Positions 1 through 6,300 of a DNA stretch of 6,317 bases are shown in pieces. Under the pieces are notes generated by a model, which did not search any database, had not been told where the DNA came from, and saw nothing but the letters and a program-made list of their open reading frames with translations. Position 1 is the stretch's first letter. The number at the start of each line of letters is the position of its first letter. The stretch is from Anaerolineae bacterium (GTDB lineage: Bacteria > Chloroflexota > Anaerolineae > B4-G1 > SLSP01), in assembly GCA_016934645.1 (NCBI GenBank), contig JAFGSL010000112.1, positions 1-6,317 of the forward strand, given 5' to 3'. A program made the translations under genes and the position numbers.

Positions 1-473
1 ATGCTGGGGATGATCCAGCCGCTGGTGGACAGGGGATCAGGACGGCAGAACGTCTTGCCGGCCAAGTCCTTGAGGCTTTGGACGCCCGAATCCACATTCG
101 CGACGAGTTGCCCGGTGTAGAAGGCCGTGCCGTAACGCACCGACGCGATAGCTACATCTGCGCACTTGCGTTCGTGCGCCAAAACGTAGCCAAAGGTGTT
201 GAGCGCGCCCATCTGCGCCTCGCCGTTGCACATCGCCTCGATCACGCCAGCAAATTCTGTCGCGACGTTGGCCTTGATAACGAGACCCGTCTTATCCGTG
301 ACCATATCCGCGACTTGCTGCGCGCCGGCCAAAACCTGCTCGGAATCCTGCGATGGCACAAAGGACCAGATAATGGGGTTTTCTTCCGTCCCCAATTTCG
401 CCTCCCCGCAACCGGAAAGGCCCATTGCCGCTACCAGGAGCAGCCCAACAGTGATAAACAGATACTTACGCAT
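1..473 (-). CDS. PhnD-family phosphate/phosphite/phosphonate ABC transporter substrate-binding lipoprotein (5' part)
   Basis: This is the first 157 codons of a gene that runs off the left edge; full-length members are about 300-350 residues, so roughly half is present. The product starts MRKYLFITVG, has a hydrophobic signal helix (about residues 5-19) and a clear lipobox LSGC with Cys22 as the lipidated residue, so it should be a membrane-anchored, extracytoplasmic binding protein. The mature part has the PhnD/type 2 periplasmic-binding pattern: a first strand ending FVPSQD (38-43), a conserved ALNTFGYVLAHE stretch (90-101), YGTAFYTGQLV (114-124), SLKDLAGKTFCRPDP (133-147) and STSGWIIPS (149-157), a common signature of phosphonate/phosphite binders. 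The start is fixed by a strong AAGGAGG (481-487), seven bases before the ATG, and a promoter lies just upstream. The permease and ATPase genes would be expected beyond the left edge. The exact ligand cannot be told. Confidence 0.88.
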   Translation of the reverse strand, partial: MRKYLFITVGLLLVAAMGLSGCGEAKLGTEENPIIWSFVPSQDSEQVLAGAQQVADMVTDKTGLVIKANVATEFAGVIEAMCNGEAQMGALNTFGYVLAHERKCADVAIASVRYGTAFYTGQLVANVDSGVQSLKDLAGKTFCRPDPLSTSGWIIPS

Positions 474-517
474 GACAAAACCTCCTTCTGAGTAATATGG
501 TGAAACGAAACAGCAGA

Positions 518-546
518 ATAATAGCCGCTAAATGGCGAAAAGTCAA
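518..546 (-). promoter_or_regulatory. Sigma-70-type promoter for the PhnD-like gene
   Basis: On the minus strand, a -35 box TTGACT (541-546) is followed by exactly 17 bases and a -10 box TATTAT (518-523). Each box matches five of six consensus positions. Transcription would start near 511, giving an untranslated leader of about 38 bases that carries the AAGGAGG ribosome-binding site. The element lies in the 79-base gap between the stop of the small membrane protein and the ATG of the lipoprotein gene, so the transporter gene can be expressed apart from the genes upstream. I saw no convincing operator or Pho-box repeat next to it. Confidence 0.7.
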
Positions 547-552
547 ACAAAC

Positions 553-1173
553 TTACCCGGCGTCATGAATACGCGCATGCCGCCATTGCCCCAGACGAAT
601 CAGCCCCTCCAACGCCCCCACCCCGAATAGGTTCACCTGCGCCGTGACCTCGTCCGGCGCGAGCGCGAAGCCGCGATCCAGCAGCAGCGTCATCCCCGCG
701 ACGTAGGCGAGGATCGCCAGCGCCTTGAGCGCCGAGGGCACGCTGACGAGACGCGGCGTAACGGCGAACCGCGTTCCAGGCTCTTGCGTGACGAGTAGGA
801 TGATCTGGATCAGAGAGATCACCGCTTGCAGCACGTAATAGAGCTGCGCCAGAAGTTCCGACCAGGAGGGCGTGGAGGGTCGCACCCAGAAGAGCGCTAT
901 GTAAGCAATCGACATGAAGGCACCACCGATGCAGATCATAAACGCCGTCAGGGGTTGCCAATCCTCCGGGATGTTGACCAGGCTCGCCAGCAGGACGACA
1001 GCGCCGTAGACGTAGACAATCCACATGCCGTCATACGTGAGCAGGTCCGTCACCGGATGCGCCGCGCCGAAGTAGAAACGGTGGAAAATGAAGGTGGCGA
1101 AGAGCAGCAGCGTGGTTTCCAGATTGACCAGCGGGGCCAACCAGTTCTCGAACAGCGTTTTGAGGCGCGCCAT
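553..1173 (-). CDS. Small integral membrane protein of unknown function
   Basis: I do not recognise the family. From the chosen start the product is 206 residues (MARLKTLFENW...HARIHDAG, stop TAA). It has four clear hydrophobic segments, roughly residues 20-33, 50-67, 75-97 and 109-129, and a weaker fifth near 147-166, so it is probably a four- or five-helix inner-membrane protein. The last 40 residues are mostly soluble. No catalytic motif, cysteine pair or metal site stands out. An ATG twelve bases upstream (1185) has no ribosome-binding site. I prefer the ATG at 1173 because GGAG lies just upstream and the ATG overlaps, as TGATG, the stop of the out-of-frame tail of the SUKH gene. This suggests translational coupling to that gene. 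Function cannot be assigned from sequence. Confidence 0.72.
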   Translation of the reverse strand: MARLKTLFENWLAPLVNLETTLLLFATFIFHRFYFGAAHPVTDLLTYDGMWIVYVYGAVVLLASLVNIPEDWQPLTAFMICIGGAFMSIAYIALFWVRPSTPSWSELLAQLYYVLQAVISLIQIILLVTQEPGTRFAVTPRLVSVPSALKALAILAYVAGMTLLLDRGFALAPDEVTAQVNLFGVGALEGLIRLGQWRHARIHDAG

Positions 1174-1268
1174 CACTCCAACCATTTGACAACAATATCG
1201 GCAAGATGCCCCAACGTGACCGCCTCTTCTAAAAGCCGCCCAGAGACCAGTCGAACCACCTGCCCTTC
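1173..1268 (-). other. Out-of-frame 3' tail of the SUKH gene
   Basis: In the +1 frame relative to the SUKH gene, coding-quality sequence continues past its TGA: EGQVVRLVSGRLLEEAV followed by GHLADIVVKWLE and a TGA at 1173-1175. This supplies the C-terminal helix that the second SUKH domain lacks (compare GHLADIVVKWL with GRDLGAFLISL at the end of domain one). Removing one C from the C4 run at 1275-1278 joins both parts into a 301-residue protein. The restored stop overlaps the next gene's ATG as TGATG, an arrangement typical of an intact operon. Confidence 0.65.
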
Positions 1269-2079
1269 AAGGCAGGGGCCAGCCGGCGGGCACATGCGAT
1301 GGATGATCACGATGCGTGATGGCAACCGTATTTCCCGCTTTGTCCTCACCCATCAAGAGCGCCAGCGGTTGGTAGCCATCGGAGAACGTCGCCTCCACCC
1401 GCTTGATCGTGCTCGTCGCCCACACGGTAACGCCAGTCCCGGGGAAGACCAGCCCGTTGCTTTTCCGCAGCAGCTTTTCCAGGCATTTGGGCGCTCTCAA
1501 GCCCTCACGATCCGCAATATCCAGCACGTCGCCCAGGCGCGCGCCCGGTGCGTCGCTCCACCGATCTTGCCGAGCGTCGAGCGCCGCCAGCATCCGGCTG
1601 ATGGCGGCCTGCTCCAGGGAGGAGGCATCCCACACTTCTTCATCCTGCGCGAGCGAAATGAGAAATGCGCCGAGGTCGCGGCCATAGAACACACTTTCAT
1701 TGGGAACTGCGCTGCCACGATAGACCCAGAAGATGGCCTCCGTGCCTTGCCCTAGACCGTCGTCGGGATCCATGAAGAAAAAACCATCCCCTCCATCGCT
1801 GGCAAAATAGATGACCGACGGCAGATAGGTGAACAGGTAATCCTGTGCGTGGTGGACGTCTTCCAGTTCGTCAAGGGTGAAGAGATTGATGCTGCCCACG
1901 CAGGCCCCGTGCGCGGCTGCCAGCAACGTTTGCAAGCTTTCCGGCATCGGGCGCGGGACTAACTCGGCAACCTCTGCTTTGCGCTCTGCCGTGGGCGGGG
2001 AGAGCGCGTCGCCCACGATATCGATGACGCCGTCTTCCAGCAGTTCGTTGAGCATCGCCCACAAGTCTGTTTCGCGCAT
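1267..2079 (-). CDS. Tandem SUKH (SMI1/KNR4-like) domain protein, probably frameshifted near its 3' end
   Basis: The open frame codes for 270 residues with no signal peptide or membrane segment, so it is cytoplasmic. Residues about 43-145 look like a SUKH domain: a helix with PESLQTLLAAAHGA, a loop of alternating hydrophobic and acidic residues (INLFTLDELEDV), a VIYFASDGGDGFFFMDPDD strand pair (89-107), and a closing GRDLGAFLISLA helix (133-144). Residues about 193-270 repeat the plan: PKCLEKLLRKSNGLVFPG, then YQPLALLMGEDKAGNTVAI. This second copy stops at TGA (1267-1269) before its closing helix, but the +1 frame supplies that helix (see the next entry). SUKH proteins are known as immunity proteins of toxin systems and also as general protein-interaction modules. 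No toxin lies nearby, so the immunity role is unproven. The start has CAGGGGG five bases upstream. The gene lies 53 bases after the lnt-like gene and is probably co-transcribed with it. Confidence 0.72.
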   Translation of the reverse strand: MRETDLWAMLNELLEDGVIDIVGDALSPPTAERKAEVAELVPRPMPESLQTLLAAAHGACVGSINLFTLDELEDVHHAQDYLFTYLPSVIYFASDGGDGFFFMDPDDGLGQGTEAIFWVYRGSAVPNESVFYGRDLGAFLISLAQDEEVWDASSLEQAAISRMLAALDARQDRWSDAPGARLGDVLDIADREGLRAPKCLEKLLRKSNGLVFPGTGVTVWATSTIKRVEATFSDGYQPLALLMGEDKAGNTVAITHRDHPSHVPAGWPLP

Positions 2080-2103
2080 TCAAACCCCCTGTGTAAAATT
2101 CTC

Positions 2104-2131
2104 GCTGAAGGCTGAAAGCTGACCACTGATG
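2104..2131 (+). repeat. Short heptanucleotide tandem repeat
   Basis: Four consecutive 7-base units follow the pattern GCTGANN: GCTGAAG, GCTGAAA, GCTGACC and ACTGATG (the last has one change in the core). A fifth partial unit, GCT, runs into the stop codon of the lnt-like gene. The array fills about half of the 53-base gap between that gene and the SUKH gene. It looks like a simple-sequence repeat that could change length; I see no known regulatory role. Confidence 0.6.
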
Positions 2132-2132
2132 G

Positions 2133-3623
2133 CTACCCCTCCGCCTGCTTCACCAGCCAGCCCTCGCCCACCGTGAAGAAGGCCATACCCGCCAAACACA
2201 GCCAGCCGAACCAGTCGCCCAGGCGTGCGGCGAGGCTGTTCCCGTTGCCCAACGGCACGTCGGCCACCAGCGTCGCTTCGCCGCCCTCGGGATGCGTCGC
2301 CAGCGCCAGCACGCGCCCGCGCGGATCGACCACCGCCGAGTCGTAGCCGCCGTCGGCTTTGACCATCGCGGCGCGATTCTCCACAGCGCGAAAGACGACG
2401 TGGGTGTAATGCTTGTAGGCGATGCCCGGCCAGTCGTTGGAGGGCACGGCGATGAGCTGCGCGCCCTGCCGCGTCAGTTTGCGGGCTGTGTCCGTGAAGT
2501 CGAGGTCGTAGCAGATGATAGTCCCCAGCACGCCGAACGGCGTCTCGTAGACCGGGTAGGTCCCGCGCGTGGGGCTGGTTTCGCCGCCGAAGACCACCGG
2601 ATGGTCCTTGCCGAAGATGCCCAGGAACGCACCGTCCGGACTGATGACGGTCGCCTCGTTGCGGAAGACGTGTTCGGTCACATCCACCACGTAGCCGATG
2701 ACCAGATAGGTCCCCGTCTCCCGCGCCAGGGCCGCCAGTTCCAGCGGATCCTGCACCTGCGGATCGTACTGCAACGCGCCTTCTGGCCAGACAATGACCT
2801 GCGCGCCCTGCGCCGCCGCTTCGCGGGTCTGTTCGACCATGCGCGCGTGCAACTGCGCCACGAGCGTTGCCTTGTCCTGATTTGCGGAGATGATGGGCGA
2901 GGCCGCGGGTTGGATCGCCGCCACGCGGACCGTCGGCCCTTCTGGTGCGAAGAGGAGGATCAGACTCAATCCAGTCCAGACGCCCAGTGTCGCACCGGCG
3001 ACGATGAGCCAGCGGCGCGTCAAGTGCAACGTAGGAGTAGGCATAGCATCATCGAGCGGCCAACGGCGATCCCACAGACGGAGTGCGCCCAGGCCCAGCG
3101 CGTAGTTGACGAGGATGATCAGCGCGCTCACGCCGAAGATGCCAAAGATGCTTGCCGGTTGGATCAGCCACGGTTGGCTGTGTAGCGTGTAGGCCACGAA
3201 GCCCCACGTCCCGGCAATGGGGATGAAGATGCGGATCAGTTCGATGCCCACCCAGGCCACGATGCCTTGCAGCAAAAACCAGCGGAAGTCCGTACGGGCG
3301 TGGAAGCGGCGAGCGCCGTTATCGACCAACAACGAAATCCCGGCCACAATCAACGGCAGATAAGCCATAAAATTGCCCGTTCCGCCGAAGACGGGTCCAA
3401 GGTAGCCTCACAGCCACAACCCGTTGAATGCCGCCGAAGCGACCGACGCCATTTTGGGCGGCATCACCCGGTACTGCGCCAGGATATACGGCACAAAGCT
3501 GAACCAGACCAGGAACCACAGGTTAAACGGCGGAAAGGCCAGGATGAGCAGTCCTGCGCTGAAGGCGGAAAGGGCCAATCCCAAGAGTATGCGTTGCCAG
3601 GTAGATGGTGTCGATTTCTTCAT
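2133..3623 (-). pseudogene. lnt: Apolipoprotein N-acyltransferase-like gene, interrupted by an in-frame TGA at codon 72
   Basis: Read through the internal TGA, this is a 496-codon gene, close to the usual Lnt length. Lnt is a membrane enzyme that moves an acyl chain from phospholipid to the N-terminal Cys of lipoproteins. The 71-residue first part has a TM helix and the conserved Lnt segment AFPPFNLWFLVW. After the stop, in the same frame, come GYLGPVFGG, four or five more TM segments, a nitrilase-fold domain (about residues 230-455) and a last TM helix (WFGWLCLAGMAFFTV). The catalytic triad is present in full-length numbering: Glu281 (WPEGAL), Lys339 (FGKDHP) and Cys371 (IICYDLDF). The usual CYE is CYD here. 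The start has GGAGGA (3629-3634) five bases upstream and overlaps the DUF3592-like stop as ATGA, so the two are coupled. Without read-through, the first later ATG (3368) has only a weak ribosome-binding site and loses the first two helices. A related nitrilase-fold amidase is a less likely reading. Confidence 0.8.
3408..3410 (-). other. In-frame TGA inside the lnt-like gene
   Basis: Codon 72 is TGA between NGLWL and GYLGPVFGGTG. The reading frame and the Lnt-like protein pattern are the same on both sides, so one substitution explains the break. TGG (Trp), GGA (Gly), CGA or AGA (Arg), TTA (Leu), TCA (Ser) and the Cys codons are each one change away. Confidence 0.8.
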
Positions 3624-4327
3624 TGTTCTCCTCCGATACTATAGGTGTCGTTGATATCATCGGCATTTTCTCGTCGTCCAGGTAGCCATGTCAACAGCGC
3701 CACGAGCGCACCGATCAGCAAACCTATCGTCAGTGCTACGATACCCTGGCGTTCATTGGTAGCGCCAACTACAGCCAACTCGATGAGCCAGCCGATCAGG
3801 GTCACTACGGTGGCAGCACCACCACCGTTGAAGAGTGTGGCGGCCCAGCGTCTCGCCGGAAGGGTATCGGGCGCTTTGCGTGCCACCAGTAGCAAAACCC
3901 CCAGGGTGAGAGTCAGAATGTGGATCCAGCACCCGATAACAGTCAGGGAATTGCGACGATAGGTGTTACCTTCGATACGGACCACGGACGGCGACCAGGA
4001 TAGATAACGCACCGTTATCGTCGTCGCTTCGTGGCAAGTGGCGTACCAGGCAGCGCTGACCTCTTCGCGGCCATCGCGGACGTACGTGTCACCTGCGGCA
4101 GCGTAGTCATACATCACCAGATAGGTAGTGTCATCATCCACATCCTTCCGGCATCGGGTGATGGTAGCTTCGGTCTGAGCGCCCCAGGTTTGCAGGGCCA
4201 GCCATACCCCCCATTCCGTCACTGTCTGGAACAGCAGTCCCAGGCCGCAGAGCAAAAAGGGCAGCGCAAGCAGGCCCAACAGCCCCCATCCGCGCACTTT
4301 GTTCCAATAGGCATCGTTTCGGTACAT
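3620..4327 (-). CDS. DUF3592-like four-TM membrane protein
   Basis: From the chosen start the product is 235 residues. It has a first TM helix (about residues 14-34), then a soluble stretch (about 48-120) with the pattern of DUF3592: TEATITRCRKDVDDD, YLVMYDYAAAGDTY and ITVRYLSWSPSVVRI, where the closing V-Y-x-P/S-x-x-P-x-V-x-R type strand is typical. Three more TM helices follow (about 127-148, 166-188 and 195-214), and the tail is short and polar. No enzymatic motif is visible and the family has no settled function. The start at 4327 has AGGGA (4334-4338) six bases upstream. An ATG at 4363 in the same frame would add 12 residues but has a weaker site, so this choice is uncertain. The stop TGA overlaps the lnt-like ATG, implying coupled translation. 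Confidence 0.68.
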   Translation of the reverse strand: MYRNDAYWNKVRGWGLLGLLALPFLLCGLGLLFQTVTEWGVWLALQTWGAQTEATITRCRKDVDDDTTYLVMYDYAAAGDTYVRDGREEVSAAWYATCHEATTITVRYLSWSPSVVRIEGNTYRRNSLTVIGCWIHILTLTLGVLLLVARKAPDTLPARRWAATLFNGGGAATVVTLIGWLIELAVVGATNERQGIVALTIGLLIGALVALLTWLPGRRENADDINDTYSIGGEQ

Positions 4328-4409
4328 AGAAGGTCCCTGCGCCGGCGAATACCGGCCATACATTCAGTAGAACTCACTCACATAAAGAAAATGCTACCCA
4401 GCAGGAAGG

Positions 4410-6160
4410 CTATTTGCCTGCCGCGGGCAGCGTGAACCAGAAGGTGCTACCTTGCCCGGGCGCACTTTCAACGCCGACTTGCCCACCCAGTTTTTCGCCG
4501 ATGCGCTGTACGATGGACAATCCCAAACCATGTCCCTTGACGCTCACCTGATCCAGGCGGGTGAAGGGGGAAAACAGCCGCGCTTGTTCTTCTGCGGTGA
4601 GGCCGGCCCCATTATCTTGTACCCAAAAACGGAACCCCGTATCCAGTGCCTCCCAACCCAACGTTATCTGGGGCGGATCACCACCATATTTCAGCGCATT
4701 GCTCAGATAGTTTGCCCAGATTTCTTCCACCCAGGCCGCGTAACCAAGCGCAACCGGCCAGCTTTCCGGCAGGATGAGATGGGCCTGCTTTTCGTCAATC
4801 ATCATCGCGAGCCGCTCCTGGACTTCGGCGACGATCTGTCCCATATCCAAGGGGCTAAACGCCATGTCCTCAAGCTTGCGGAGGCTGGCCAGCAGCAACA
4901 ACTCGTCAATAATTTTAGCCATCCGGTTGCCTTGCCGGGGATCGTATTGAGCATGCTCAAACGTTGTTCGTCATCGGTCTTGTCGTAGCGGCTCACCAGT
5001 AACGTGCCGTAGCCGACGACCGCACTGAGCGGGTTCTTTAGATCGTGGGCCACGGTATGGGCGAAAGCGTCCAGTTCCACATTGCGGGCCTCCAGCTCCT
5101 GGGCGTAACGTTCCAGCGCCTTCGACGCCTGTTGCCGCTCGGTGATGTCGTGCAGCACGGCCATCCGTCCGGAGACTTGTCCCCAGCGGTCATGGAGCAG
5201 CGAGACTTGCAGATCGTACGCGCGCGGACCGTCCGGTCTGGCAAGGGTAAGGGTTGCCTGCGCACCTGTAGGCGCACGCAGCCAGGTTTCCCAGTCCTCA
5301 CCGGGCGGCAAGACATCCCACACCGGGCGCCCGATGAGGGGTTCGGTGGCCTGTCCCAGGAAGTGCGCCATGGCAGGGTTCACATCTACGATTTTTTCCT
5401 GGGTGTCCACGACCAACATACCGTCGCTCATACCATCAACCAGCGTGTGACGCGCAACCGGCGCCAGGTTGAGCAACCGGTAGCGGAAAATCACCTGTCC
5501 GTACAACAACGCCATCAGCATGAAACCCACGAATGTATACGAAAACCGCGTGATTTTGAAAGTCCCCAGGGCGTTAGGCACCAACACCGCACACGCGCCC
5601 AGAACCAACAGTAACGCCTGGAGTCGATAGAGACGGAAGGTGCGCAGTGCAAAACGAACGAGAAGCGTCGCGCCCGCCAGCATCAAGGTGTAGCTATAGA
5701 CGGTATGCACATAAAACCACGGGCCGTAGACCAGATTGGATAAGATTACAAAATCGATCTGATAAAAGCCGACACTTCGAAAAAAGCCATGGTGCAGTGG
5801 ATTGCTCAGGTACAAGCTAACGCTCAATATGGGGATAAGACTCAAAGCGATAGCGCGACGGCGGGTAAGCCAGCCCACAGAGCCGCTATAATCCAGGGCA
5901 AAGAACAACCAAAGCAGTGGCGCGGTGATCACACCTAGCATCCGCATAGAAAACGCAAAGGATGCGGCAGAGGTTTCTGGCGGAACGACATTCTGTAGCA
6001 ACGATCCCCAGAGCATAATCGAGGCGCAGGTAAGTAGCCGGGCAAACGCAGTCGCGCTGGACACCTGACGATGTCCCCACGCATACAGCGTGATGCCGGT
6101 CACGATCGCCACGGCCAAAAAATGGGCGACGAAATAGAGGTACATGCTCCAGTCATTCAT
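4410..6160 (-). pseudogene. Membrane sensor histidine kinase (7TM-PAS-HisKA-HATPase), frameshifted
   Basis: The gene is split into an N-terminal frame (6160 to about 4940, which then runs on out of frame to a stop at 4802) and a C-terminal frame (about 4937 to 4410, stop TAG). Adding one C to the C4 run at 4937-4940 gives a continuous 583-residue kinase. Numbering below is for that product. Seven hydrophobic segments span about residues 7-224 (HisKA_7TM-like input). A PAS domain covers about 237-340 and ends HDITERQQ. A linker helix (343-365) leads to the H-box AHTVAHDLKNPL with phospho-acceptor His372. The HATPase part has the N-box WANYLSNALKY (Asn488), G1 QDNGAG, F-box LFSPFTRLD and G2 KGHGLGLSIV. 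No key residue is missing. It should autophosphorylate and pass phosphate to a response regulator, but none is in the window, so the partner is unknown. The start is set by AGGAG eight bases upstream. Confidence 0.88.
4937..4940 (-). other. Frameshift site in the histidine kinase
   Basis: On the coding strand the sequence reads ACG ATC CCC GGC and then leaves the kinase pattern (GKATGWLKLL). With five C instead of four it reads TIPRQGNRMAKIIDELLLLA, the expected end of the HisKA dimerisation helix leading to the ATPase domain. A one-base loss in a homopolymer is the simplest explanation. Confidence 0.82.
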
Positions 6161-6168
6161 CAACCCCG

Positions 6169-6173
6169 CTCCT
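6169..6173 (-). promoter_or_regulatory. Ribosome-binding site that sets the kinase start
   Basis: AGGAG lies eight bases before the ATG at 6160 (MNDWSMYLYF). The frame stays open to an ATG at 6223, which would add 21 polar residues (MDHEFGVPYY...) ahead of the first membrane helix. Sensors of this type usually begin almost directly with the helix, which supports the inner start. Confidence 0.6.
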
Positions 6174-6246
6174 GCCTGATGAAGTTTAAGGCAATAATAT
6201 GGAACACCGAATTCGTGATCCACGAGTCTGAGTAGATCGAAAATCT

Positions 6247-6300
6247 GTTCGTAGTAACCGCTTTAGCGGTCTTTGGACGACTAAAGTCGTTACTACGAAC
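6247..6300. repeat. Compound inverted repeat with two nested hairpins
   Basis: A 54-base element has perfect 12-bp outer arms, GTTCGTAGTAAC (6247-6258) and GTTACTACGAAC (6289-6300). Inside are two small palindromes, ACCGCT-TT-AGCGGT (6257-6270) and ACGACT-AA-AGTCGT (6277-6290), separated by CTTTGG. Each palindrome shares two bases with an outer arm, so a long stem with two side hairpins competes with two hairpins alone. It begins 86 bases upstream of the kinase start. It resembles dispersed REP- or MITE-like repeats; from memory, similar TTCGTAGTAAC/CTTTAG motifs are common in Chloroflexota genomes, which I cannot verify here. No transposase is present. Confidence 0.8.

Noticed and set aside
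826..1755. Long plus-strand open frame (309 codons) across the membrane protein and SUKH genes
   Set aside because: Its translation is rich in Arg, Gln and His without any domain pattern and lies antisense to two genes with convincing protein features, so it is a shadow frame.
553..2079. Fusion of the SUKH gene and the membrane protein (same frame on both sides of the TGA at 1267)
   Set aside because: The 28 codons between them in that frame look non-coding, whereas the +1 frame carries the domain-completing helix and a coupled stop.
2292..3185. Plus-strand open frame of 297 codons opposite lnt
   Set aside because: Low-complexity Arg/His/Asp-rich translation that mirrors the codon bias of the lnt-like gene; no start signal or domain pattern.
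1173..3623. TGA read as an amino acid (recoded genetic code)
   Set aside because: It would repair the lnt-like gene but not the kinase, which needs an indel. In the SUKH gene the coding signal continues in a different frame rather than through the TGA. TGA also ends the DUF3592-like gene at a clean ATGA junction.
4364..4409. Terminator or promoter between the kinase and the DUF3592-like gene
   Set aside because: I found no stable stem followed by a T-run and no acceptable -35/-10 pair in these 46 bases, so the genes may be co-transcribed.
4410..4922. Independent gene for a stand-alone HATPase protein starting at the ATG at 4922
   Set aside because: The ATG is an internal Met of the HisKA helix (MAKIIDELLLLASL) with no ribosome-binding site, and the upstream frame joins it with one added base.
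6247..6300. CRISPR repeat or simple intrinsic terminator
   Set aside because: There is only one unit with no spacers, and neither strand has a T-run directly after the outer stem, so neither reading is supported.
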